Below the pieces are notes generated by a model. The model was not told the origin of the DNA. It did not search any database and saw nothing but the letters and a program-made list of their open reading frames with translations. A stretch of DNA of 64,000 nt from Anaeramoeba flamelloides (taxonomy: Eukaryota > Metamonada > Anaeramoebidae), in contig JANTQA010000032.1 of the NCBI GenBank assembly GCA_027625915.1, forward strand, positions 9,920,001 to 9,984,000. The letters are read 5' to 3'. Positions 1-12,194 of the stretch are shown piece by piece. The position numbers were made by a program, and so were the translations under genes. Each line of letters begins with the position of its first letter. Within the stretch, counting starts at the first letter, position 1.

Positions 1-3000
1 AAATAAAAAAAATAATTTTTACAAATTTATTCATAATTTAAAATTCACTAAAAATATCAAGGAATTGAATACAAAAAATGATTCTAAAATATGTATTTGT
101 GTATGTAGTGAATTGGATCTTATATTGGACCAAGAAGTAAAAAAAAATATAGTTTTATACATTAAACCATTGTTTTATAATTTAGTAACAGGTATATTTG
201 ACGCAGTCAAAAATCTCATAATTTATTTTTCAAATTATATTTATAATAGATTTTTTAGTGGTTTATGAACAATATAACATTGACACAATTTACTACTTAT
301 CACAACATGTTATGATTTGATATTAATATAAAAATTGAAGTAAATCCTTTAACCAAAATAAAATATCTTTTCGATATGTTATTATCAAAAACAAACAATT
401 TTTTCTCTAACTTTTTCAACTGGATTTCGAAATCTTTTATTGAAAGTTATAAGATATCCAAATTGATAATTCATAATAATATTATCTTTCAAAAAATCGG
501 AAATTCTATCACTTCCCTTTTATCCAAATCAAACATCCATTGATACTCTAAAATCGACAAAATCGATTTTTCTTCTTAATGGTAAATATTAGTAATAATT
601 CAAAAATATAATTTATATTTTAACCATAAAACTACAAATTATCCAGTATATAGCAACTATAAACTACCCCAATTAAAGTATTCTTTAATATCCAGTGGGT
701 GTTTTAATTAATTTTTGAGGTTTGGGATTATTTTTGATTTCTACATTTACAAGGGCTGGTTTTGATAGATTAGGGATATTTTAGATTTGATTTTTTATTA
801 TTTTCCCTTAGATAAAGGATATTTATCTTTAAAAACATTTAAACTGGAAATTTCTTTATTTTGTAAATTAAACAAGATAATTTTTATTTTCTTAAGATCT
901 TTCTTTTTAGATTTTTTTCAAAAATTTAACATTTAAATTTGACAAATCTGAAGATTTTTAATTCAATTGATAGTTTTTCTTCATTAAAAGTACATTTACG
1001 ATAATCAAAGAAATTGTTAATTTATTTACCTGCAAATATGTTGATTTGGTAAAAAAGATTATGATTTCATTAGTAATTTTCAAATTATTTTTTATATTTT
1101 CTTCAAGTTTTTGTATTAATTTTAACCCATTAGGATTTGCAAAAACAAAAAATTGAAAAATTAATATAGAAAATTATTGAAAAGATAATTTTCAATTAAA
1201 AACCCTACTTCACTGAATGATAATACCAAAAATGAAAAAATTCATTTTTTATTAAGAATCAACCAAACTAAGATCTTTTAGAAATAAGAACAACAATAAA
1301 CTTCCGATTGGAATTGATATAAATAAAAATTATACCTGAAAAAACCTTGGTTTTCTAAAAAAAAAAAATAAAAAAATTTTTTTACCGCTTTCATTCGAAT
1401 GTCCCATGCAGAAATTTCTCAATTTCTTGAGGAAATTAAAATTTTTGACAATAAGATTTTTTAATAGTAACTGTATTGAATTTTAAAAGAAATTACAAAG
1501 GATCAATTTTCTAAATGTTAATTTTGAGTTTCAAAGGATTATTTTTTTCAAATTGACTTTTAAAAAAAAAAAAAAAAGAAAAATAAAAAAAAAAAATAAA
1601 GATAAAAAAAAAAAACCTAAAATAAGAAAAGAAAAAAAAATTAACTAAATGAGAAATAATTATTTTGATCTAAAAATTGAAAATTTATTTTGAGAAGAAT
1701 ATTCGATTAAAATTATAGAAAATGTTCTATTTTTTTCAATAAAACAGCACCGTTTGACTGGAAAAGTGTTTATAAATATATATAGTGGCTTTGATGATAA
1801 CATATTTTATCAGGATATTAACAATAAATTCGCGATAATTTTAAAAAAACAAGATTAATCCCACTTTATTAAAAAAAATCATAAAACCTTAATAATCCAC
1901 AAAAGCGTTATAAAATAAAAATTGTAATAATCTTAAATTGTTTTTTAATAATCATCTTATTAATAATACCCTGGCTAATACCAAAAATTTCTTGACTTTT
2001 ACAAAGACTTGAGACTTTATCAATGTAAAAAATGTTGACAGGTGTTTGAAGGGTCTGTGAATTTTCTACAAGTCTGAAACATTCAAAAGACTTAAACTTT
2101 TAAAACGGTCCTTCATGTTTTTAATAAAAAAAAATTTTATTCTTTTTTTTTTTTTTATTATTTAAAAAAAATATAAAATCTATTGTTAATTTTACAATCA
2201 AATAAATAATAACCCATTTTGAAAATGCACTTGAAATTTGTAACAGATGTGCATTTTTTTTAAGATAGGGTTATTACCTTCAAATTTTGATAACAAAAAA
2301 GAAGAAAAAGGAATTTTCCTTCTTATAGTCGATCAATTAAAAAAAAAACCGAAAACCCAAGTCATTTTTTCTCCAAAATTCAAGATTAAGAGAAGAAGAA
2401 TCTGGGAAGAAGGAAAAAAATGTCCAAACAATCTTAATAATTGGTGATAATAGGACTAAGGCTGTTTTGAAAGCTTTTGAAAAGTTATTCTTCCCCTTTA
2501 AACTTAATGGGATAAAGAAAATTGTGTATCTCCTAAGAACACCTTCGATAAAGAATGAGTGAAAGGGTTGAATGTTTTAAATATTTTTTATTCATATTAA
2601 TATATAACACAACGATCGACTGGTAAACTATTGATTTGAATTTAATTCCTTCATTTGTTGTTCTAAAATAATCGATCAAATAATAAAACTCGTTGTTCTT
2701 ATACTTTATAAAATCAAGGAAAATTCTTATTGTAGTTTTTTTCAAAAAAATAACCTTTATTTTCGAGGATCTATTTGTTTATCAAACAAACTTGATCTGT
2801 TTAAACTATTGCTCAATTAGTCATAAAAATCCATTATTTAGCAAATTGCGATTTTATTTTTAGCGCATTATGTAGATGATTTATTATGATCTAATAGAGG
2901 ATTATCACAATTTATAAAGTATCTGGAAATTTTCTGATATATCGCGATTTGATGGAAATTATCACGATTTTTGTAACTTTATCGTGAATTATATAGAGTT

Positions 3001-3526
3001 ATTGTCATTTTATACAATATAACGAAATATTAAAAATAATCATGATTTTTGAAACTTTATTCTGACTTAAAAAAGATCTCTTCAAATCCTCTATTTATTG
3101 ATAGCCAATGTTTAAAATCAAAGAAAAAATATTGATCGACTGATTTTATTTTTGGAGAATTAAACTTTTTATTTTTTTTAAAAAAAATATTGCTGTTTTT
3201 CATACTTTTATCAAATACGAAATAGGAAAAGTTATAAAAAAAAAAATTTATAAGAAAAAAACCAAAATTTATTTTTTTTTTTTTAAGCACCAAGTAAAAA
3301 TTGGGCTTGAATAAAATTTATGAATATTAATTTTATAAAAATAAAAAATTTTTATGAACTAATTAAATCAATTTTTAATGTGATACCTTTGTAATGGTTT
3401 TATTATCAAAAGATACAAAATCTTCATTCATTTATTAATTTGCCCTTAAGCAAAAAAAAAAAATAAAAAAAAAAAATAAAATAAAACAAACAAAAATATG
3501 ATTAATAATAATTCAAGAAAATTAAA
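1..3526. other. Intergenic region downstream of the GH31 gene
   Basis: No gene is supported here. The stretch is A/T rich with oligo-A runs, notably around 1561-1640 and 2148-2170. Small ORFs occur by chance; the least AT-biased is at 2247-2447 on the plus strand (66 codons, ATG start, Lys-rich), which I do not recognise and do not call as a gene. No tRNA-like or snRNA-like island is visible. Confidence 0.6.
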
Positions 3527-6500
3527 TTATTGGATAAGAATTTGCCAATCATGTCCAATTGATAAATTAGGCATTTTGATTGTTATCATATCCATGTTTT
3601 CATCAATGTTGAAAATTAGATCTTGGTTATTATTATCCATGATATTTTTTGGTGTTTGATCAAGTCCAAATATTAATATTCTTTCTATTAAAGCAGTATC
3701 ATAATTTGAATGGAAAGTTTTTGTAAATAATTTATTATTTTGGAAAATAATTTTTTGATGGATATATTTCTTTGAATTTTTAAAATCATAGCTGTGTCCA
3801 TCATCAATAAATATAGTACCTGAAGATTTTTTGTTTTCGTCAAGAAAAACAAAAAGTGTGATTGGGTCATTTTCCATTAGACGAGAACTTCTTCTGACTC
3901 TCATTTTTCTAGGAACAATTTTACCACCACGATAAAAGATAGGAATTTTCTCCAAGGGTGCATCAATTTTATATGCTTTCCCTTTACTGTTGATTCTTTC
4001 CAAAGTATGGAAATCATACCAATTGCCCTTTGGCAAATAGACCTCTTTACTTCTTTGATTCTTTTCTGAGATGGGCGAAATGAGTATTGAAGAGCTGACC
4101 ATATAAGAAAAGTTTTCTACTTCCTCATTAAGCAAGTTCACATCCTCTGGGAAAACTAGCCACAATGGCCTCATGATTGGCTTGCCTTTAGTTGAAGCCT
4201 TATAAAATTGGGTATAATAAAAGGGCAACAAGGAATATCTTATTTTAATAGATTCCCGAATTATGCTTGTATATGGGTCACCAAAAACCCAAGGCTCTCT
4301 TCTTTTGGTATCAGTATGGGAATGGCTTCTGAAAAAGGGATGGAATGCAGATGTTTGAAACCATCTTGAAAATAATTCTTCATCTGGATTATTTAAAAAT
4401 CCCCCTGTGTCCTCTCCACTTAATGGTGCACCCGCCAATCCAAGCGACAATAGCATTGATTCCGTATATTTTAACTGATCCCAATTGGCCATATTGTCTC
4501 CAGTCCAAATGGTACAATATCTTTGAGATCCCGCAAAAAATGATCTGGTTAATATAAATGGTCTTTCGTTTTGATTTTTGTTTCTTTTTATCAAACCCTC
4601 AAAGGTCCCCTTAGTTACAAAGAGCCCATAGCTATTATGAATATTTCGATGCTCTATTTCTCCTAAATGAATTGTGTCCCTTGGAATACTCATTTCAGGC
4701 CCATTAAAAATCGCCGGTTCATTCATATCATTCCATATATGCATATTGTTTGTTGAACCTTCATATTTATCATAACTAAACCTTGAGCTCCACCATTCAA
4801 TAACTTTTGGATTTAAAAAATCTGGCCATTTAGAAGTTCCTTTTGAAAGTATTTATTGTTACAAATAAAATTAATATTTAAATATTATTATTAATATTAA
4901 TATAAATGAAAATATGTAAAAATCAAGGATTTTTATATAAAAAAAATAATAAAAAACATTAAAGTGGTTTTAAAAAACTTTGAATGGGGAAGTTTTCTAA
5001 ATTATCTTTAAAATGACCAATGGACTTTAATGGGGCTATTTTTAGGCTTTTATTATAAAAAAATTGTCACACTTTTTGAAAATGATCTTCAAGAAATGTA
5101 TAAAAAATAAATTGAATATATATAAGGTATTTCCAAAAAAGTTGGGAATTTTTTTTTACATTTTATAAAAAATTTTCTTTTGTTAGTAAATTTATTCGTT
5201 AATTTTCGATATCAAATAAAGTGAAATATTAATCCTAATTGAATCGGTAACTATGATCTTTATTTCAAAAGATGTTCATTAAAATATTTCTAAAAAATAA
5301 TAAAAAAAAAAAAAAAACTTTTTTTGGAAAAAACAATGGACTTCCAATTTCAATAAAAAACGGAAAATATGGTAACACAAATGATTTTTTAAACAAAAAA
5401 ATACAGTTATAAGTTTTTATTCTATTGGATATTTTGTTGAGATTATACCTTTTGGAAAATGAATTTTTACGATCAAAAAGAAAAAAATAAACACCAATTT
5501 TTACATTTAAAATAAAATTACAGAGAAAATTGAAGATCGGAAATTGTAATATCTTGAATTTATGTAATGTCAAACTAACAAACAAATTGAATTATTATCA
5601 AAAATCAATGAATGGTTGTTAATGATTTTGGATATTTAAATAGTTTTATGAGGTTGAGTCTAATCAAGATATTTAAAAATAAATTTGACCCACTTTTTAA
5701 GATTTGTTTATATCTATATATATATATATATATATATACATTAGGAGATTTTTGGCAAAAATATTTTTTTTCTAAAATTTTTATCATTTTTTGTTTTGAG
5801 TTTATTATTATTTTAAAAAAATTAGTTCCTGAATACTACTTTTTACAAAATCAATTATTTAATTGTTCTTTCAAAATATTTTATATTTATATTTCTCTTT
5901 AGTCCCTGAAAATTGTTTAAAACCTTTAAAGAATATGAAAAATATTGTAAAAAAAATTAATTTCAAATAAGTTCATAAAACTTTTAATTGTAGAGTTATT
6001 GGTCTATAATTCTTATGGATTTTTTTAAAAATCTAAATGAAGATTGTTCTCATTTATCAATTGTAAATTAGTAATAGGTCGATTGAAATGATGTTTCATT
6101 AAAGTAAGGAAAATCTATTTTTTTTTCGTGTCATTGTGAAAAATTATAGAAAAAAATACAATATTTATCTTTTAAAACTTTCTAAAATATTAACTTGATA
6201 TAAAAACAAAAGGGTGTATGATTTTTTTTTCATTTTAACGAAATCAATTTAATTATTGAATAAATGAGAAAATTAATTTTCATTGCGTTTTATTTTTTGA
6301 AGTTTTTTCTTTGATAGTTGGAGTCAATGTATCAACATTTGAAATGAACCAAAATATTTGAATCCAAAATTAATTTTCTTATTCCTAAACTTCTTACATC
6401 GTAATTTATTATATTTTTAATTACAATTATTTTTCATTTTTTGATTTTCCTTTTTTATCTTTTTCTTTTTTCTTATCCAAAAGAAAATGAGGGCAATTGA

Positions 6501-7133
6501 ATCCATAAAATATACATCAAAAACAAGTTAAATAAGTTTTACAAAAAAAAATGAACCTAAGATAATATACTATAGGACTTTTCACTAAACAAATTATTTA
6601 CATTTTTTTTTTTTAGAATTCCTGCTTTTCAAATGTCAACAAAAAAACTTCAACTTCGTCAATTATTTTTGATCAGTTGAAAATTCAATTTGAAATTGAT
6701 AAAATTGAAAAAGTTAAACGGTTTTTTGGAATAGTAAATAAATTGTAAAAAAAAAATTCATAAGATCACAAAATATTAATTTTTGATTACTAATAAAATA
6801 ACCAAATTTCAATTTTTTATACTTTTTACCTTTTCCAAATTTCCCTTTTTAAGTTGTTTGGGTTCCTCCTCTTTTTGTTTTTTTAGGTGCTTGGAGAGGT
6901 TCAAGGAATAAAAAATCATTATAAGAATTGGTGGACTTGGTCATGACTAACCTAACCAAACTTGTTAATGATCAGATCTAAAATGAATTGAGCTGGACTT
7001 ATGCAACTGTGGAGAACTGAATCCAACGAATGCGATCTGAAGCCAACCAAAGTGAACCGAATTGGACTTTCCGTACAATCTGTCGAGTCGTTACCTGGAC
7101 TGGGATTTTGCGAAAACAAGATTTGGGAAACTT

Positions 7134-7169
<36 letters not shown>

Positions 7170-10100
7170 CAACTCAATTTTGTAAAACCAAATCTTATTC
7201 TTAAAACCTTAGACTTTATAGATTCAAACCATCTATAAAGTTCTAAAAAACTTAATAAAGTAACCTATTTCATTTGATCTATCGTTGTTCAAATATTTAG
7301 ATCTCTTTATTAAAACAAGAAATTATTGAAAATATTGATCATTTTTTATGGGTCTATCCTTCCGATGAAAAAGATAGATTAATATTTCAAAACAAATTAA
7401 AAAAAAAAAAAAAAATCTTAATGAATTAATTTAAAACAAACAGTTTGAAACTATTTTCATTAAATAATAATCGTGAAATCTATGATTTTACGCTTAAATT
7501 TCTGAAAGGGAATTTAAGTAAAAGGGTATCCAGAGTGTAATTTACACTTCTTCAACAATAAAAAAAAAAAATAACCAAATTTCGAAGAAAAAAAATTTTT
7601 TTGGGTGGAAAAACGAAAAACAATAAGTTTCTTAAATCCTATTATTTGAGTTCTGAATTGGTTAAACCTCTTTTTAAAATCGGTTTTATCTTTTCAATAA
7701 ATTAATTTTTTTTTTTTTTTTACTTTTTGTAGAAAATCTTGGAATTTAAACTCTTTTTCAAACAAAAAGGCACATCTCAAATCATCAATACTATTGAATT
7801 TGATTGTTCATAAGATAATTACTTATTGGTGATTTTCATTTTAATTATTCATTTTTTTGTTTTTTTTTATTTATTTATGGATATTGAACAGTTGGAAAAT
7901 GAAAAAACAAGATAAGAAGAAAATAATTTGGAAATAATCTGTCAGTATAAAAATGGAAACAGTTTAAGTTTGATTTCGAATGAGCTAAATGTAGGAATTA
8001 AGAAAGGACATTATTGGATTGATGTCTGGAACAAAGAAAAAAGAAAATATTGAAAAAAAACAATTCCAACAAAATACCCAGATGAATTGCGGCTTTATTT
8101 TGAATATTAGACTATAAAGAACAAAAGTTTTTCGTGTAAAGAGTTATCAATAAAATTTATTGAACTTTTTTCCTCAATTAACCTTTTTCAACGGTTTTTC
8201 TTGATTTTATTATTTTTTTTCTTTACAATTTTCAAAACGAGATTTCTCATTTCTAATAAAAGGGTACAATAATTTTTAAAATATTTAATTTTAATTTTTA
8301 TTGTTTTGTTTTAAAGAGTTTTAAATATTCATTTGAGTGTTTTTTTATGTTTTATAGAGTTTCTTATATTTTAGAATGATATTACAATTAACTTGATTCG
8401 ATTATGAATAATTCTTGAAATTTTATGTGCCATTTAATTTGAAAAAGAGTTTATCTAGAAAAAATCATTTAAGAAAGTGAAACTAGTTGTTAAAGTTGTG
8501 TTTTTGGTATTTATTATCTATAACCTTTTTAAAATAATAACATAATACCAAAAAAATATGTTATCTATTATATTCGGAGAGATATGGCAATTTTAATCTC
8601 GAAAAACTGTGAAGACATGAATTTTCAAAAAGTACCCGATTTTTGGGATATTTTTTTGATAAAAACTTTCAATTTGTAATTAAAATTTTATGAAAAATTT
8701 AAAAATTATCATTGAAATACTAGTACATTATGATTTATTTTGTATTTTTTGTTTAATTAAAAAAAAAAATTTTGAAATTAAATATTAATTTTTTTTTTTC
8801 TCAAAATTTAATAAATATTTTAGTTTCAATATTATAAATCAAATCTTCTGAATCTTACCAAAAAAATTGAATGTAATAATTTTCTTTTTGGCAATAAACA
8901 AGTATTTTTTGTTAAAAAATGTATTTTAACAAGCACAGTTCTTTTAAAAAAATTATCACTTATTTGAAACTTTTTTCAAGTTTTCTATTTTAAAAAAGTA
9001 TGCACTTTTTTAATTAATACTTATTCAAAAATAAAGTTTTAAAAAAGTGAGTACTCAAACTATATAAAGGTGTTTTTCTTTCCACAACAACCTCTATCTC
9101 ACATTTAAAATTTATTTATTTCCTTTTATTAAAACAGAAAACTTTCAAAAGGTTTTGATTATAAGTAGTTTTACTTTTTTAAAATAGAAAACAGTCTGGA
9201 AAAATATTTTTTATGAAAAATAGTCATCACTTTTTTAAAATAGAAAACTCGAAAAAAGTTTTAATTTAAAGTCAGTCCTTACTTTTTTAAAACTTTATTT
9301 TTTGAATAAAGTTTTAATTTTATTAATTTTCAAAAAAAAAATCCCTCACTTTTTAAAAATTGCTGTTTTAAGAATTTTTTTTTTTTTTTTTTTTGAATAT
9401 TTAATATTTAACAATAAAAAATAATTCGAAATAAATTAGTATTATATATACAAACATTTTAATAAGACTAATAATTCTTGAGTGTTTATATTGTGAGGAA
9501 ATAATAAAGAGTTTTTTGAAGAAATGTTGATAAATTTAAAGTTGATTGAAAATAATAATAAAAAAATTTCTTTTTAAAAATAAAAGTAAAATACGACAAT
9601 TAATTAATGGCAAATCAAAATAGCATTAAGTAACCCAAACACACAAATCAAATTAAAGTTGTTTTAATCATTTTCAAAAAAAAATCAAATCAAGAGAAAT
9701 CCGAAAAGCCTTTTCGATCAAAAAGCAAAATATTACACGAACAAGCAAAATATTACATGAACAAGCAAAAAGAACAAGAAAACAAAAAAAAAAAAAAAAA
9801 AGATTAACTTACCTGGCCAACAATGCCCTTCGTAATCTGTTTGTCCATCAGATTTTTTAATAAAATAATCATTAGATTGGGCTTCTTTGTACAATTCCCA
9901 TGAATTTTCTTTTTTAATATGAGGATCCACAATGGCCACTAATTGTCTGCCTTTCTCAGAAACTGTTTTTGATAATTGCTTTGGATCTGGATAAGTACGT
10001 GGATCAAAAGTGAAATATTTTTTCCCGTCTGTGTGATCAACGTCCATCCAAAAAACATCCACTGGGATATCGTATTCATCAAACTTTTCATTTAAATTTT

Positions 10101-11343
10101 GGATTTCCTTTTGTGTTTTATAGGACCAGCGGCATTGATGATAGGCAACCGAAAAGGAAGGTGGGAAATAGGGAAAGCCTGTGAGTGTATCATACATTTC
10201 AAATACTTGATACATTTTGCCTTCTTGCCCTGTCATGATAAAGAGATCAATTACACCCGTTTCGGACATCCAGTGTGCTCTTTTTGAGACATGAGAATTT
10301 TTTCCAAATAATTTCGTTTTTGTTTGTGCTTCTTGTGTGGAAATATCAATCCAGGTATCAGATGGGTTAAACCAAAAAATGCCATGCAGTGTTTTTTGAT
10401 TGTTTGGCTTGCTAATAATGACTGGGATTGATCCGTATAACGACATTCGCGATTCTGTTTCATATTCAAGAATGTCGACGTTATATAATCTAAATGGCTC
10501 TCCTTCTTCTGTGTCTTCGAGCGAGAGCTTAGTTGAATGCTCTGGGAGGCCATAGATATGCTCGGTATCGGGGAAAAGAACATCTAACGCAACAGAAGAT
10601 GGTCCGTAGGGGCGAGAATCAGTGTTTCCTCCAAATCTTTCTTCATAATTTGGTTGGTCATCTTCCTGATTTTTTTCTTCTTCTTTTTCTTCTTCTTTTT
10701 CTTTTTCTTCTTCTTTTTCTTCTTCTTTTTCTTTTCCGGGGTCCTTCTTTTCTTCTTTCTTGTCTTCTTTTTGCTTTTCTTTATTTAACAAAAAGTCTTT
10801 TTTGTCCATTTCAAAATTAAATAAAGAGTCGTGATTTAAAACTATGATCTTTTCACCATCAGAATTTAAAATTTCAATTTTCCATGATGGGCCATAAAAC
10901 AATTTGACATCAACGTGCTTTTCCTTTTCTGATCCAAACCTAAGAAGTACAAATTCTTCATTTTGTGAAACAATTTCAGCGTTTTGATAATTAAAATTTT
11001 CTGTTAATAATACCCCTTCAACTTGATAACGATTTAAATCAGGATCCTTTTCGTTAATTTTGACACGAACAACACCTGGAATTACACTTGAGATTTCAAG
11101 AAACAGTCTGGGTTCAAGCTCGTCGAAACGTAAAAGATCGACTTGAAATAGATTCTTGTTTTCATCGATTTTCGCGGATGAAGGAACAAAAGAAAAACGT
11201 GGGCCGCTTCTATTTTTCCTTATTTCCCGATTGTTTTCACAAAAGGTGCTTTGTGAGCATAATTTAAATTTACTTTGATCTGCACATTCACAGCAAAGTA
11301 TAAGAATAAATAGAAAGAGAAAAAAACAAATAACCTTCTTCAT
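3527..11343 (-). CDS. GANAB: Glucosidase II alpha subunit (GH31 alpha-glucosidase, ER)
   Basis: Two exons, 11343-9813 and 4839-3527, joined by GTAAGT..AAAAG give a 947-residue protein. The split Gly codon restores the conserved GHCWPG-TSKWPDFLNP stretch exactly, which fixes the junction. Residues 1-22 are a typical signal peptide (Lys-Lys followed by a Phe/Leu/Ile core), so the protein enters the ER. An E/K-rich insert lies at about 192-235, followed by the SRPYGPSSVALD motif seen in ER glucosidase II. The GH31 catalytic barrel covers about 370-770: the nucleophile is Asp548 in WNDMNEP and the acid/base is Asp625 in WTGDN; the SGEDTGGF motif also matches the family. By family knowledge the enzyme trims alpha-1,3-linked glucoses from N-glycans and works with a beta subunit, which is not in this window. 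No ER-retention signal is expected on the alpha subunit and none is seen. The length is normal for the family. Confidence 0.93.
5740..6405 (+). repeat. Dispersed repeat, copy 1 (inverted copy at 33095-33722)
   Basis: The sequence is recognisably the reverse complement of 33095-33722 along most of its length. For example, the stretch around 6110-6160 (CGTGTCATTGTG core) matches the stretch at 33325-33350, and the segment around 6318-6398 matches 33096-33180. The copies are diverged and carry small indels. There is no terminal inverted repeat or coding potential that I can recognise, so the class is unknown. Confidence 0.7.
6885..7168 (+). repeat. GC-richer segment ending in a long poly(A): possible retroposed sequence
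   Basis: About 250 bases of clearly higher GC than the surroundings end abruptly in a run of more than 30 A at 7136-7167. That combination resembles a retroposed RNA copy (SINE or processed transcript). A GGTTCAAGG stretch near 6898 is weakly like a pol III B box, but no A box at proper spacing is seen. A plus-strand open frame (7001-7204) runs through it, but it ends in poly-Lys from the A tail and is probably not a gene. No second copy is seen in the window. Confidence 0.35.
7740..8456 (+). mobile_element. Decayed transposase-like element, copy 1
   Basis: This segment is the direct counterpart of 59871-60596, with long near-identical blocks (for example around 7773-7850 and 7940-8075). Both copies encode the same broken reading frames: a region with Y-K-N-G-N-S and K-K-G-H-Y-W-I-D, then a stop or shift, then a K-Y-P-D-E-L..F-S-C-K-E-L-S-I-K helical region. 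The layout suggests a helix-turn-helix N-terminal part of a DNA transposase, but I cannot name the superfamily. This copy has in-frame stops and is dead. It lies antisense inside the GH31 intron. Confidence 0.55.
9040..9370. repeat. Degenerate internal repeat of CACTTTTTTAAAATAGAAAACT type
   Basis: A unit of about 65-80 bases recurs three to four times: ACTTTTTTAAAATAGAAAAC, then a short spacer, then AAAAGTTTTAATT. A related array lies at 14930-15240, and both begin with similar ACAACCTCTA / CAACCTCTAC sequences. No coding potential is seen. Confidence 0.5.
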
Positions 11344-11758
11344 ATAAAGTAATTGGAATTGTTTATTTTTTTTTGGGTCTGTGGCGAGGTAAAGATTAAA
11401 AATTATTCGGCTTTTTTTAAGTGTTCAAATATCAAAAAAAGACAAATAAAAAAAATGACTTTTTATCTTAATTGATTGAAACCAAAAGAACTTTGAACTT
11501 GTTTTTGTGTTTATTTGAGTCACTTTTATTCTCTTACTTGGAAAATAAAAAATTTAAATCATTATTTGATCAAATAATTGTTGAAATATTTTACAAATTC
11601 AGAAAGAAAATACTTGACATTATTTAATTAAAGATTTATTTTTTCTTATGTAAACAGTGAAATTGTTGAAACAACAAAACTCTTGAAAGAGTTCTAATTT
11701 TCCCAATTAAATTTGTCTACCAAAAATTTCTTTTTCAAAAAAATAGAGTCTTGTAGGG

Positions 11759-12194
11759 AAAAAATACAGGACAAGATTTTTAATTGTGAGTATTAGTAAA
11801 ATTTTTGTCTAATTTCAATGAAATCCTTATTATAAATAACCAATTTTTTTATGAGATTAGTAATAAACCTACCAAAAGTCCATCAAAGTAAGGTTTCTCT
11901 AGAATACTCGAGTAATTGTTTGATAGCCATACGTTGATCAACTTTTTTTGAAAAACAATCCAGTTTTATAGAGGTTTACTAGAGTTTGGAAAATGATAAT
12001 TGTTATTCTTGTTTTTTGGTTGATTGAATGGTGTTTTGAACAAGTGTGATTTCATCAGTCATCATTCTAATAAGTGGGGGGGTTATAATTGAAAAAGTTC
12101 GATTCTTAAAAAAAGGAATTTGATTGTAAATAAATGAAATTACACAATAATTTTACTAATATTCACAATTAAAAATCTTGTCTGGTATTTTTTT
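11759..12194. mobile_element. MITE-like element with ~50-bp inverted termini
   Basis: The left end (AAAAAATACAGGACAAGATT followed by TTTAATTGTGAGTATTAGTAAA) is nearly the exact reverse complement of the right end (12144-12194). The interior of about 330 bases is non-coding. The inner part of the terminus (GGACA, then ATTTTTAATTG and a TTAGTAAAAT) resembles the ends of 18701-19107, which suggests related families. I cannot define a clear target duplication. Confidence 0.6.

Larger units (their letters stand above)
4840..9812 (-). other. Giant 4,973-nt intron of the GH31 gene
   Basis: The donor GTAAGTTAATC is followed by a long T run, and the acceptor is TTTCAAAAG. No exon is hidden inside: the junction is already complete at a conserved motif. 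The intron carries a repeat also found inverted near 33.1-33.7 kb, an A-tailed GC-richer segment (6885-7168), a transposase-like relic (7740-8456), a (TA)n tract at 5711-5739, and CACTTTTTT-type degenerate repeats at 9040-9370. A perfect 10-bp hairpin sits at 7211-7237. Confidence 0.85.

Noticed and set aside
65-268. Plus-strand 67-codon open frame
   Set aside because: No ATG at its start, Ile/Asn-rich content as expected by chance, and no recognised domain.
2247-2447. Plus-strand ATG frame with 66 Lys/Ile-rich codons
   Set aside because: Protein-like in places, but short, unrecognised, without splice partners and in repeat-poor AT-rich DNA. Left as a mention only.
5711-5739. CRISPR-like or satellite repeat
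   Set aside because: Simple alternating TA; no spacers or longer unit.
10533-10820. Plus-strand Leu/Phe-rich frame resembling a membrane protein
   Set aside because: It is the antisense reading of the E/K-rich insert of the GH31 gene.
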